Source of the DNA: Hyperoodon ampullatus
Lineage: Eukaryota > Chordata > Mammalia > Artiodactyla > Ziphiidae
DNA: 64,000 nucleotides
Direction: 5' to 3'
Assembly (NCBI GenBank): GCA_949752795.1
Contig: OX457074.1
Span: 30,055,980 to 30,119,979, forward strand
The position numbers and the translations under genes are program-made. Of this stretch, positions 1-11,999 are shown piece after piece (positions within the stretch are counted from its first letter, which is position 1; each line of letters opens with the position of its first letter). Under the pieces are notes generated by a model, which searched no databases, was not told the DNA's origin, and saw only the letters and a list, made by a program, of their open reading frames with translations.

Positions 1-175
1 ATTAAAGTAAGTCCCCAGTGGCCAAACCAAAAGCAGAAGCCAGTTTCACCCGACTGCAAAGCTTGTGCACCCTACTCCATTCTTTTGTCTAGTCTCCTTT
101 GAGACAAAAACACAGGAAAGATTCAAAACACTGAAATTCAATGAAAGCCAGTATTTCTTTACTATAAAGAGTTTT

Positions 176-317
176 TGTTTGTTTGTTTGTTTGGAGGTGG
201 CGGGGTTTGGCCATGCTGTGCAGCTTGCGGGATATTAATTCCCTGACCAGAGATTGAACCTCGGGCCACAGCAATGAAAGCGCCAAGCGCTAACCACTAG
301 ACCACCAGGGAACTCCC
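176..317 (-). mobile_element. CHR-type tRNA-derived SINE
   Basis: Read on the minus strand this starts with the SINE head 'gggagttccctggtggtcta', continues through a tRNA-like box A/box B region ('ggttcaatctctggtcaggg') and ends in a (caaa)n tail. A 9-bp target-site duplication, aagagtttt, flanks it at 167-175 and 318-326. CHR SINEs are RNA polymerase III-derived and mobilised by L1. Confidence 0.85.
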
Positions 318-589
318 AAGAGTTTTAAAAGTCAACAAGAAGAAGACAAACAGTCCAGGGGAATAGGGGGCAAGGGCTGTGAAGAGTAGGAGGTGTGTTG
401 ACAGTCTGCCACCATATCTGCCTGTCGTCTGCTCATGGCTCATGTGGGGTGGGTTTTGTTAGCCAGGCCTTTGTCAACTCATGAAGTAAAAATCATCTCT
501 AATATTTTCTTCAAGTACTTTTATAATCTGTCTAGAATTTGTTGTATTTGTTTTTAAGGGTGGTTGAGGTAGGAGATCTAACTTTTTCC
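318..589. other. No recognisable feature
   Basis: About 270 bases between a SINE and an old L1 relic. I see no ORF, RNA gene or repeat with a clear family signature. Confidence 0.5.
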
Positions 590-1480
590 CCCTACACAAT
601 GAAGATCTAATTGTTTTAAATCTTTCACTGGATGGTTTATTCTTTCTTCCCTGGTCTAATATACTATCTTCATCTGGACTCTATTCTGTGATCCAGTTAT
701 CTTGTCCTATATCAGTACCAGTATCACACTGCTTAAATCCAGTTGCTCTATAACTTATTTTATACCTGGTAGGGCAAGGTCCTACTCTTTGACTTTTTCG
801 TGCATTTCATAACTATTCTTACATATATTCTCTACCAAATGTCAGCTGGCCAGGTTTTATTTAAAAATTATTTTGGCTATAAATGGATTGCATTGAATTT
901 GTAGGTTAATTTTAGGAGAATTGGCCTCTTTACAACATTCTAGGAGGATGGTATCACATGCCATGTAAGTACTTCTTCTTAATGCCCTTCAGAAAAGTTT
1001 TTATATTTTCATCACATAGGCCTTAGAAATTTTGGTTAAGCTTATTCCTAGGTACTTTATGCATTTTTATTGATATAGTAAATGGGATGTTTCTTCTGTT
1101 TTTTAGTTAGTTAGTTGTGTTATATGGGAAAGCTATTGAGGCTTATATGTTGATCTCTTGATTTTGTATGGAGCCATCTTACTCATGTTACTTCCAATAA
1201 AATTTCGGTTGATTCTTTTGGTCTTTTTAGGTCCCTCATTTCATATGCAAATTTTTTGTCTCTTCCTTTCCAGTACTTAATTTTTCTTATCATAAGGACT
1301 AAGACCTCCTCCACAATGCTCAATAGTAGCAGTAATGATTGGGCATCCTACTCTTGTTCTTGACTTTAAATCAATGCTTAGGGTTCTGCTTAGGATTATT
1401 TTCTTTTCCTACTTCTAAGGGTTTTTATTAGGAATTATCTGTTGAACATTATCTAAAACTGTCAATAAAATATATCGCCA
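590..1480 (-). mobile_element. Old L1 relic (ORF2 reverse-transcriptase region)
   Basis: On the minus strand this resembles a decayed stretch of L1 ORF2. The phrases 'ttggctataaatggattgca' near 873 and 'tgattgggcatcctactctt' near 1336 match the order of the same ORF2 parts in the fuller L1 at 36.1-43.5 kb (compare 37.7-38.3 kb there). It has many substitutions and indels and no reading frame of note, so it is an ancient insertion. Its subfamily is not assigned. Confidence 0.65.
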
Positions 1481-4035
1481 GCTGCATGCAAGACCCTAAG
1501 TTAGGTACTGTGGAAGAGTCAAAGGATTATTAAACGGGGTAGAATTCCTTTCCTTAAAAAAGTTATCATCTCACTGGGTAGATAAGATTTAAAGTAAAAA
1601 GGAATGAATAAGGATTTGGAAATAGTTGTAATGGATAATCATGATCATGTTTTCTTTCAAAACAGATTTATTCTCATAGAATTGCAAAAGAGGAAGATAG
1701 AAAAAGAAGCAGAAAGTAAATATTGGTCTTTGAAAGCAGAATTTTACAACTAGAGGAGACCTTAGAACTCATCAATTTCAATTTCCTCACCAAAGGCAGG
1801 AGGAATGTTTAATTACCCTAATGGTTTACCCTAATTTATTTATCAGCAGAATTAGCTCCCCAGCCCAACCTGAGTTAGAAGAGGACTGGCACACATTCAT
1901 CTGCTTTCACTAGTCCTTTAAGGAAAGAGGGTGGACGGGGAGAGGAATTGGTTGTACCTGTTCCTGCTGGCCTGATGCCTGGTTCGTAAGCATCAGGCCA
2001 GGCCAGAGGCCTTCTAGGAGGCTCTGGGGTAGGGAGGGCCACATGGTTGGGGATGTAGGGGCTGGCCTCACTCAAAGCTGACCAAAGGTAGAACATACGA
2101 GTCCCTTCTGTAAAGTGGCAAGAAAATCCCTCCTTATCCTACTGTTTTTCAGGCCCCTACTCTCTATTCCCTTTATCCAAACCTCATTGAATTTTAACCA
2201 GGAGAAAGTTTAGACAGTAGTTATCTCTTCCTTTTATAATAAGGAAATGGAGAAAGAGAAAGGGAAAATATCTTGCTCCATGGTCATACTGCTAGTGATT
2301 ATCAAAAAGAAGATGGTCCCTTTCCACTGAGGACTTCTCTACTGATCACACTGTGCTTGGGCTGTGAGCTACGTTTTAGGTCACAATTAAGTAGACACAT
2401 ATATATGGACATAAGTAGTTTCTGAAACAAACTTATTGTGCACTCTGATTTTTTTCTATTCTATTTGTATTCAAAAGGAGTATTTTGTGCTTCCCTGCTG
2501 GTCATGGCCTTTAAACTGATTGCACAATTCACTGACACCTCAGTGACAGCCTGCAGTGTGAAAGTCAGAGAGCTATAGATAACTTTGTTCGTTGGGTTCA
2601 GGTGTTTACTTGGTGTGATGCAACTTATAGGACAGAGCAGCCAGGAAAAGAAAAGCACCTTCTCCCCACACCCATACCCCCGGAAAGTGCTGCATGTGCG
2701 ACTAAGTCCGAAGCAGACTGGTGTGAAGCACAACTTATTGAAGTTACAAATACTCAGCCCTACTCTGGACCTCTTGAATCAGTAACTATGGGAGTGGAGC
2801 TTCTGTTTTCACAATCCTCCAAGTGGTTGCTTCTGTTGAAGGCTAAAGCTTGTCCTAAAGCTCTGCTGTGGTAACATGGTAGCTTGGCATGTTATCCTTG
2901 TCTTGGCCTCCAAAGCCCTAGATGATCTGGCTCTCATCTCCTACTCTTCCCACTTGTACTCTACAGGAACTCAGAGTATTTTTCCTGTGTTTTGCCTTTC
3001 TCCCACTTTCCTTTTTCAAGCTTATTCTTCCCAAGTTGTCTGTCATTGATACCCAGTGGCCCTTCGAGGTCCCATTTAAACAGCATTGCTCTAGTAACAT
3101 CTTCCCTGATCCAATTTGAAGTGTTTTTTCCCTCTTTTGTGCTCCAATACCAAGTTATAGCTCTCATTGCCCATATTCATTTCTTTCTTTAAATATAGCT
3201 ATTTTTGCAACCTATTTCCTCTGAGCATAAACTCCTTCAAAGTATGGACTAGATCCTGCTTATGTGCATCGTCTATCATGATTAAAGCCAATGCGTGGAC
3301 ATAAAGCAAACTGAAATATTTATAAAATCAACAAATTGCTGGGGAGTGGATAGAAGGAGGAAATGACTGTTTTGAAAGAAATGTAGTTTTATTACTTCAT
3401 GGTGCCTCCACAGCACTTTGTCATTTTGGTTTGAGTTTATTATATGTTTATTTTCCCTGTGAGATCATGAGTTGCTAAAAGGAATCCTGCCTTACCCATC
3501 TTCGTGTTTACAGCAGTAGGCATAGTGCTTATTAGTATATTCCTTTTTTGCTTTTTTATTGATTGGCATTTTTTTTTAAAGAATGAGAATACTTATGCTA
3601 ACCTGAAATAAACAGGTTATAAAGTATTTCATAGTAGAAGTAATGAAGGGCCTGGTTCACTGAGCAATTATCTTATTTGTTTTTCCCCAAAATGTGTTTG
3701 TAAGTTTTGGAGCCCAGATGGAAGAGAAGAGACTACTATAAAGATGACTACCCTTTAAGGCTTGGAAGGTTTGATAATTAAAAGAACTATTTTTAGGGTC
3801 ATTTGAGGCTCTTTATACCCACTTCCCTTAAGCCTTTTATATTTGCAAGAAAAATCTATTTGCTAAGGAGGATCATTAATAGGCTTAATAAGTATTAATG
3901 ACATAAACAGCTTTGGATGCCATGTACAAAGGACAAAAACTGAGCTTTTATAGCAAAAAACACAGTTATCTCCTCATCCGTAAATAAAAAGAAATACTAG
4001 GCAAACATTTCCTCTTTGATAAAGAAGCTGGAGAG
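1481..4035. other. Intergenic or intronic DNA, no gene seen
   Basis: About 2.5 kb of AT-rich, low-density sequence. The longest open frames (up to 90 codons near 2461-2874, on both strands) overlap each other, have no family signature and look like chance. A weak MIR-like stretch may lie around 2170-2310 ('aaggaaatggagaaagagaa' followed by 'catactgctag'), but it is too diverged to call. Confidence 0.5.
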
Positions 4036-4180
4036 GGAATTCTCTGGTGATCCGTGGTTAGGACTCAGCGCTTCCACTGCTGGGAACCTGTGTTCATTCC
4101 CTGGTCAGGGAACTAAGATCCTGCAAGTCGTGTGGCGTGACCCAAAAAACAACAACAAAAAAAAAACAGAAAAAAAATAA
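4036..4180 (+). mobile_element. CHR-type tRNA-derived SINE
   Basis: Plus-strand SINE with head 'ggaattctctggtgatccgt', a box B-like 'ttcattccctggtcaggg' and an A-rich tail of the form (caacaa)A(n) ending near 4180. It is more diverged than the copy at 7625, so it is an older insertion. No clean target-site duplication was found. Confidence 0.8.
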
Positions 4181-4357
4181 ACCTGGAGATATTTTTGTTA
4201 AGGGCATTTCTGATATGCTTATTTAGTGTAAACATTTCTAAATATACCACTTAACCATCATCTTAAACATTCTTAATATTGGTATCACAATTCCTGCATT
4301 GAAATCCTTAACAACAGCTTGTTCTTTTGGTAACTTAATGTGTTCTTGACAATACCG

Positions 4358-4561
4358 ATTTTTTAAAAGATTTTTTTGTTTGTTTGTTTACGTGGTCCAT
4401 TTTTAAATTCTTTATTGAATTTGTTACAATATTGCTTCTTTTTTATGTTTTGGTTTTTTGGCCATGAGACATGTGGGATCTTAGCTCCCTGACCAGGGAT
4501 CAAACCTGCACCCCCTGCATTGGAAGGCAAAGTCTTAACCAGCAGACCACCAAGGAAGTCC
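4358..4561 (-). mobile_element. CHR-type SINE with a long atypical 3' part
   Basis: Minus-strand SINE whose head is at 4561 and whose tRNA-like body reaches back to about 4460. Beyond the body is a further 100-base A-rich 3' part (minus strand) before the (caaa)n end. The whole block is bounded by imperfect duplications: cttgacaataccg at 4345-4357 and cttgacaatactg at 4562-4574, one mismatch. That makes 4358-4561 one insertion event. Confidence 0.75.
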
Positions 4562-4744
4562 CTTGACAATACTGTTTACATAATTCTTCTGCTTAAATAT
4601 TTAACATTTAAATATTAAATTAATTTAGATTAAATTATCAAAGTTAGGTGTTAATGGCATTCATATTAATATGTGTTCTATATTTTCTTGTCTTGTAGGT
4701 GACAATTTCAGGTTAAATTTAATTCCCTTCATTTCACTAAACCA

Positions 4745-4930
4745 ACTTTTTCAAACCTTTGCTGTAAAGGCCAGATAAGCAAATATTTTAGGCTTTGCAG
4801 GCCACATACAGTCTCTGTCACATATTTTTCTTCGTTTCTTTTTTTTTTTTCATTTACATCTCTTTAAAGATCACTTTTAACTTATGGGCTGTATAAAAAC
4901 GGACTGTGGGCCAGATTTGATCCATAGGTC
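4745..4930 (+). mobile_element. hAT/MER-type DNA transposon relic
   Basis: The stretch contains 'ctgtaaaggccagataagca', 'ttttaggctttgcaggccac' and, near its other end, 'actgtgggccagatttgatc'. These are the two inverted ends of a common non-autonomous mammalian MER-type DNA transposon. The centre carries a poly-T run and is shortened. I recognise the family by its ends but do not assign a subfamily name. Confidence 0.6.
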
Positions 4931-5570
4931 ATAAACAAAATATAAATACAGATGTGGACTATATGAACACTTATATAACAAGGTTCATGTGGGAGTCTCT
5001 AATTGCTCAGACTTCATTACCACTTTTCCTCTCCAACTAAAGTTTATTTTTCTATCTATATTTCTATCTATATTTTCTATCTATATATTGTCTATATAGT
5101 TACAAAATTAAAAATGAATAGGAGATATTTAGTGCTAGTGATGGGCTGGGGCCCTACATAGACTTACAGAATTGTAGAACTTTATTGCCAAAAGAAATTG
5201 AAGAGATTATCTAACTTGAACCCCTTAATTACTTTATAGATAATCTACTTTATAGATAAGAACTCATAAATAAATATGATTAACTTACAAATATCGGATG
5301 GATAGCAAGCCTTCAAATGAGTCCTTATGTAATTCAGTCAAATAATTTTCACTGAGAATTCTGAAAAATGAAAAGGTTATTTCTGGGTCAAAGTGCAAAA
5401 TAACTACAACTATATACTACATAGGACTAACTCCTATATGTGGAGGAAAGCTGGGTAATGGTGCCACCTAAACAACCTAATTCTTATTTAATTTAGGGAT
5501 GGTGATTTCTGCTCTGTTTTCATTTAAACTTTCTTTTCACATCCTTCTTTGTGTCCATCTCTCTCCATCA

Positions 5571-5606
5571 CACATGTGCGCACACGCACGCACACACACA
5601 CACACA
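5571..5606. repeat. (CA)n microsatellite
   Basis: Imperfect CA/CG dinucleotide run (cacatgtgcgcacacgcac, then an uninterrupted CA stretch). Ordinary simple repeat. Confidence 0.9.
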
Positions 5607-5989
5607 AAACCCCACCCGCGCTTCACACCAAATCATATAGTTAATATCTACTCTCTAGATCATGATGTCTCTGTCAGAACCCAGCTCTGGTGGCACCAAC
5701 GTTGCAGAGCTGCCCTTCCCTCCTCTCTTTCCCCAAACCTTACTGGGAAGTCCCACACAGAATTATATCAGCGAAAATGGAGCCATCTGATTTTTCCCCC
5801 ATTAAATTTTTTTTGAAAACTAAAATGGGCATAAAATATGCATAACTGTTCAATAATTCAATCTAACTACTGTTCAACTGTTTAATAATTACAAAACAGA
5901 TCCCCACGTAACACCATTCATGTTAAGAAGGAATCCTGCCAGCATCCCAGAAGCCCACCCCATGTGCCCTTTTCTAATCACAACCCTCT

Positions 5990-6990
5990 CTCTGACTTCC
6001 TAGAGGGAACCACTATCCTGACTTTAAGAATAATTTCCTTGCTTTTTAAATGTAGTTTTGCCTTTTCTCTATCAGCCATAAGCAGCACAGTTTAGTCTTG
6101 CTTCTTCTTGAACTTTATATAAGTGGAATCATATTATATGTATTATTTTCCACATTGCTTCTTTCATTCAACATTATTTTGTAAAATTATTTTCTTTTTG
6201 CCTGTAGTATGTAGTGTTGCATGTCCGACTACATGAGGCTTCTGAATATTTGAACATGGCTAATGTGATTAAGGAGTTGAATTTTTAATTAAATTAATTT
6301 CAATTATTTTAAAATTAAAATTTTAAAAACTGATAATGTAATTATTGGAAAATGTTTATGTTAGCAACAACTTGCATATGTGATACTACTTTTTCGACTG
6401 TAAATTTTATGAAATCTAAATACCAATCAAGTATTTGTAATAAAATTTAGCAACCAAATTGTGATTTCAAACAGTTAGTATGGGAAAAAAATGTAGATTC
6501 TCTCATTAATTTTTATATTGATTACATGTAGATATGATAATACTTTGGATATTTTTAAATACTTACTATGAAAAATATGTATAATATCTTATTAATAATG
6601 TATGTAATGATTACATGTTAAAATGATAATATTTTGGATATAAGGGTTAAGTAAAACATATTAACATTTATTTCATTTGTTTCATTTTTCTTTTCTTTTT
6701 AAGTGGCTACCAGAAAACTTAAGATTATTTATGTGACCTGCATTATGTTTCTGATGAAGAGTATGACTTCTAAGTATGATTATCCCACACATTGTTCATT
6801 CAACTGTCTGTATATGCTGAGATTTTTATAGTTTTTATTTATTAAAAACAATACTGCTTTGAACATTCTTGTATTTGTAACCTGATACATATTTGCCTGA
6901 GTTTGTCTAGGATGTAATAGGGATACAAAATTGTTTCCTAACAACTTGTACTATTTCAAGTTGGCAGATTGAAACATGTCAAGTTTCCAC
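5990..6990 (-). mobile_element. Old L1 relic split by an AT-rich element
   Basis: The parts at about 6020-6230 and 6790-6990 read like the ancient minus-strand L1 3' region common in mammalian introns ('aactttatataagtggaatc', 'cttctttcattcaacattat', 'aacaatactgctttgaacat'). Between them, 6235-6720 is an AT-rich block with 'gaacatggctaatgtgatta' at one end and 'aagtggctaccag' at the other, suggesting a small DNA transposon inserted in the L1. Both are strongly decayed and the boundaries are approximate. Confidence 0.4.
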
Positions 6991-6999
6991 CCCTTCAAC

Positions 7000-7609
7000 T
7001 TCCACCAAAATCCCTAAGAATGATAGAAAAGATATAACTTAAAAATCACCACCTTAGCTCAATGTGTGGGAGCAGCTCAACAAATGCTTCCCTACCAGAA
7101 ATGTCCCAGAGCTACCTACAGGGTGATCCGTTCAAATAATGTGGTAGGAGCAGCCTACAACACACATCAACCCCACATCTTCCCTCCTTGATCCAGGCAG
7201 CAAAAGGTGTCTTCCTCTAGGCAGGAGCAATTGGTGTTAGAAAGGGGGCAAGGTCCCAGAACCCTGGAAGAAAGGTATGCACTCCCTGACTAGCCACCAG
7301 AAGGCAGCTTCCACCTCTGCCTTAATCGCAGGGGAACCCATTGGGAGTAATAAGCCCCAACAGCTCATTTCACTTCTCCCATAAAGCTGGGAAACAAAGG
7401 CAGTAGAATCTCAACTACAAAGATGAATTACACTCAGGAATGACCAAACAATGTGAGAGAGACAACTCCATTAAGGACAGAAAACAAAAACAAACATAAG
7501 AGCTTATAGCCAATGAATCAGAGTTAACAAAGCACAAAAGGACCTTAGGATAGCACAATTATTACCCTCAGACAGATGTAAGCAGATAGTGCATGCATTA
7601 ATCAACTCA
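7000..7609. other. No recognisable feature
   Basis: About 600 bases with neither a convincing ORF nor a recognised repeat. Confidence 0.45.
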
Positions 7610-7624
7610 AGAATATACGAATGA

Positions 7625-7833
7625 GGGGCTTCCCTGGTGGCGCAATGGTTGAGAGTCCGCCTGCTGATGCAGGGGACACGGGTTTGGGCTCCAGTCTGGG
7701 AAGATCCCACATGCCACGGAGTGGCTAGGCCCGTGAGCCATGGCCGCTGAGCCTGTGCGTCCGGAGCCTGTGCTCTGCAACGGGAGAGGCCACAACAGTG
7801 AGAGGCCCGCATACTGCAAAAAAAAAAAAAAAA
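7625..7833 (+). mobile_element. CHR-type SINE, young copy with perfect TSD
   Basis: Complete plus-strand CHR SINE from 'gggcttccctggtggcgcaa' to a 16-base A tail. A perfect 15-bp target-site duplication (agaatatacgaatga) lies at 7610-7624 and 7834-7848. The intact duplication and pure A tail indicate a relatively recent insertion. Confidence 0.95.
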
Positions 7834-7848
7834 AGAATATACGAATGA

Positions 7849-9744
7849 AAAGTGTTAGCAATAATAAAACAACTCAGTATATGAGCAGCAGAAATGACAG
7901 TTAAAGAATAAATTAGGAAACTGAGAGATCCAGCCAATGACTTCTCCAGAATGCAGAATGAAGGGAGCAGGAAAGATTCACAATCAAGCCTGATGCCTGG
8001 GTCTGCCCGAGGAATATTAAGCCCTTTTCTTCTGCTGGTCTCACAATAAAGACCAGGAACATGCTGTGGGGAGGAGGGTGGGTGTTTTGCACCAGTTTCT
8101 TACATCTGATAAGCAGGAAGGCACATAGCCTGTATCCCAAGAGTGGAGTGAGGGAGTGGTAGAGAGAGCCAGTACAGAAGAAACTCTATAAGATGTCAAA
8201 GGGAGGTTTCTCTTGCCTGGAAGGATCCCCTTCCTTGCAGGTGGTATTAACAGTGGTACATCCTTCAGGAGCCTTGGGGATCTGAGCACAGGCTATGTTG
8301 CCTTGTAAAACTATTTCCACTGAGTTCTGCATTTAAAACCTTCTGCTTTTCACTCACAGTGTCTCTTCATCACATATTTATATTAATTCCATCACATAAC
8401 TTAATTCCAGCTCATAAATTAATTCTTTACTCATAGCTTATGACAATTAAAATATTACTACCTGGAAACTCTGCAACTCAGTTATTAAGGTGGTTCATAT
8501 TATACAGAATATTGTCACACACATTTTTAAGAGATCATTAACACAAAAACACAAAAGGCTTCAATTCCCTCAAAGAACTCTTGGAGCCCTGAGCATGCTT
8601 CAAAGACCCTGACCTCAATTTGAAATTCACCATGTTAGAAGGAATTGCAGTGATTTTCAGAATACATGTTAGGGAGAATTGTCAACAGTTGGTGCTAAGA
8701 TTGATTGTTTTCTCACCTCTAAGAAGTGGTTTCATATTTCCATGGATATGATCCAAAAAGAAAAAAAACAAATCAATATGCCCAACGATATGTATGGTAA
8801 CCGTTTTCATACCTTCAAAGGTAGGAATAAACTCTACCTCCCAATATCGTGTAACAAAACTGTATGTATATACCATAAATGATATACAAACGTCACAGGA
8901 AGTGATGGTATATGAAAAAAAAACTACACAAAAGTGGAACTCATATATACTAATCATAACATTGAACGTTGACAAGGGTTCAGGAAGTACAGCAAAGTGA
9001 TGGGGCTGATCCTCAACTCTTCATGGCACTGTCTTCTCTGATTGGCTGATGCCCATATCAGACTTATTAGAGTTTGAATATCATAGTAGGACAGGGGGTA
9101 ACAAAACAGTATGTATTTCAAAGTAATGGGGTTTCTTTCTGTGAAGTTATTTGGATGACAGGATAGTAGAAATTTAAAAAAATAACAATGGTAAATTCAG
9201 CCTAGAAGTAAAGTTTAGACTAAGAATGAGTCAGGCACCAAAAAATTACCCAAAAAGGAGCTTCAAGTAAGGAATAAGTGAATAACTGAAATAAAATACA
9301 TTAATCTGTAGAACTCCAAACATTCATTTTGCCTGAAGAAAAGATTTTAAAACTATGGGGAGTCAAGAGTTAAAGCCAGATCTAAAACTCCCTCACACCA
9401 TGAAAATATTAAAACCAGTCATGAAGTAACATTTAAGAAAGATCCATGTCTAACTTTTGACCAGGGTGCTGTTGTAAGGCAATCTTCTGAATTTCACATT
9501 CATTCTTGATTCTGTATTATTGACAATTATCCTTCTCTCCACCTCTGTAACTTCTAGGAAATTGAGAGGGCTCAGGGTTTGTTTGTTCGATCGATTTAAC
9601 TATATACATAATGCAAAATATAGGCCTTTCTGGAACTGATTTACTCTTCTTCCCTTGCTTTCTTTCTCTCCAAAGTACTTAGCAATGCTTGAAGTTATAT
9701 CTATCTATTTATTATACTTATATACTTATATTTATATATTTGTA
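7849..9744. other. Intergenic or intronic DNA, no gene seen
   Basis: About 1.9 kb without a recognised gene or repeat. Open frames of 65-97 codons occur on both strands (for example 8682-8975) but overlap each other and show no motif or family resemblance. Confidence 0.5.
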
Positions 9745-9862
9745 AACCCCCTGAGAACTGGGATACATGGGCTCTTTCATTCTTGGGCCTGTAACCCTAG
9801 CATGTTAAACAGTTCCTGGCATATAATAGATACTTGAAAAATATTTATTGAATGAATTCAGA
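9745..9862 (+). mobile_element. LINE2-like 3' end relic
   Basis: The order 'ccctgagaactgggatacat', 'agttcctggcatataataga', 'tacttgaaaaatatttattg', 'aatgaattc' matches the ancient mammalian LINE2 3' end (a motif of the form 'cagtgcctggcacatagtag' followed by 'ataaatatttgttgaatgaa'). Too diverged for a subfamily call. Confidence 0.6.
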
Positions 9863-11229
9863 AAGTGACAAGTTATCAACTATCAGATACTTTTATTTAA
9901 AACAAATTATCCATTTATCATCATTCATGAGGATAAGTACAGGAAAAGAAATATCTTTCTTCTCCCCTACATGTGTGAATCAATCTTTTGAGACAAGAAT
10001 CCTTTGAGAATTTCATAAAAGCAATGGCTCTTTTTCCTAAAAAACTGCACTTTCTTGAACACAGGCAAAAGTGTGCATGCAATTTCGACTTGTGGATCAT
10101 CCTTTTAGGGCAGAGGTCTGTGAATAGAGAGGACGGAATCCAGAGTGCCAAACTTGGATGGGAAATAAAATTACATCTCAGTTTTCACAAATCTCTAACT
10201 AAAATCAGCACTTCCTTCCATTACGAATGTAGGCAACAAACCACAGTAGGCCAGCAGAATAGTTAATTTGGTCCCCAATAAAAATCACAGGTCATTTCAT
10301 ATCACATATATGCTGCAGATACCTCGAAATATCATTTATTCTCATCACTACCCTGGAGTTTTAATATTTATTAGACCTACCACTATATCTTGCTATTTAG
10401 TGTGTTGAGAGAAGCATACTTATTACTATTTCACTAATTTAAAAAATATTCTGAAAACTATTTCAATATAGTTGGAAACCAACTTTGTTTTTCTATATAG
10501 TTTGACTTATTATATATTTTAAAACATTATCCCAAGAACATAATCTTCTGAAGCTTGACACAGAGGTATACACGGGGGAGCAGGAGGGAGGTTAAGAAAT
10601 TCTGCTTTGGGGAACCACTGACCTCAAGTAAGGAACCTCTGCTTATAAGGTATAAACATCAAGCTGACTTCGAAATCTTCAAACCTTACCAGACTCATGT
10701 TATAGTGTATCGCCTCCCAAACACATGCTTTTTAAAAATTAATTTTTTAATTTCAATTTATTTTTTAAAAATATGTAATATATATTCACATCTCAAAATT
10801 CCAAAAATATGTAGCACACAATTCAAACTTTTTCTCTTACCTCTGTCCCTTAGTCTACCACCCCCTCCACTCCCAGAAGAAGTTATCTATTTCTTGTGCC
10901 AAATGGCTTCCATTTTTCTTACAAGTTTGGGAAATAAAATCTCCAAGTTAGATACTATCATGGGAAACATAAACTACATATAGTATTCAGGAAATCTGTA
11001 AATTAAAAAAAAATTGTCTGGTTCTAGCATTTTTTCCCTTACCAGTAAGATATCAGGCTAAGGGGGCATCTCTTTAAGGGTGGTCATAATACCTGTTTTA
11101 GATTGACTGTTATGTCTTTTATTATTAATTCAGAAGTCATTTATGACTTGTCTATTCAAGTTGAACTAAGGATATGACCACAGACTGTCATGAAAAATTA
11201 CTTTGAATGTTTTTTGCCAAAACCACTTA
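9863..11229. other. Intergenic or intronic DNA, no gene seen
   Basis: About 1.4 kb of AT-rich DNA. A 142-codon open frame at 10555-10983 has low-complexity Leu/Pro-rich content, no start context of note and no domain. I treat it as chance. Confidence 0.5.
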
Positions 11230-11501
11230 TGTATCTAAACTGACTTTTTCTACAAATCAATAAAATAAATAGTAACAGAAAAATGGGCAAAGGACAAATA
11301 ATTCAGAGATAAAATACAAATGTTCAGTAAACGTATAAAGATATTTATGTCGACAAGTAATAAGAAAAATTCAAGTTCAGATGGGACCCCTTTTATTCAC
11401 CCGTCAGATCAGCAAAAAAAAAGGAGAATATCCAGTGGTGGAAGGGTGTGGGGAAATGAATGTCATCACAGCATGATGACTGGAGTATAAGCTGGCACAA
11501 C
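11230..11501 (+). mobile_element. Old L1 relic, upstream half (split by retrocopy)
   Basis: Plus-strand decayed L1 from the ORF2 C-terminal region ('gaaaaatgggcaaaggacaa', 'ggtgtggggaaatgaatgtc', 'tggagtataagctggcacaa'). It stops at 11501 and resumes at 16626 with 'gtttttgagggcaattaaaa'. Joining the two halves restores the usual L1 phrase order, so the intervening 5.1 kb is a later insertion. Confidence 0.8.
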
Positions 11502-11529
11502 TTTTTTTTTTAAGATTTTCAAAAGAACA

Positions 11530-11535
11530 TTTATT
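11530..11535 (-). terminator. Poly(A) signal of the retrocopied RNA
   Basis: AATAAA on the minus strand, about 18 bases before the poly(A) tract at 11511-11502, a normal spacing for a cleaved and polyadenylated RNA. Confidence 0.8.
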
Positions 11536-11999
11536 TCTTAAAAGTTAACATGTGCATAATAGGAAACCAAAGAACACAAGAAGCAAAAAACAAAGTCATC
11601 CATCATCATAAGCAGTTTACCATTTGATTTGGCCTTCTAGGTCTCGTTTGTGTATTTAAATGCAACTAAGCGTCCATTTTTATGTAATTAAGATCATACA
11701 TTTATGTATCATGCTTTTTCACACATCATGAATATTTACCATTTCAAAGTCCCAAAGTTCTGAGTATTTTGATAACCAAAAATACTCTGCACCAACTCAA
11801 TCTGGAAGGAAAAAAAATGTAATCCTTTCTTGGTGACAAAAACTTCAGAAAAGACAAAAATGGCAACAGGCCTCTAGATAAAGATATTGGCAGAGTTATG
11901 ATTAAAATACTACATTCCCTTAACGTTCAATTAAAAATGAGATATAAAACAACACAGTACCCAAAGTAAAATGCTTTTAAGAGGATTCATTATCTGATC

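Noticed and set aside
10555..10983. 142-codon plus-strand open frame
   Set aside because: Low-complexity, no homology I recognise, no splice or promoter context. Length is within chance for 64 kb read in six frames.
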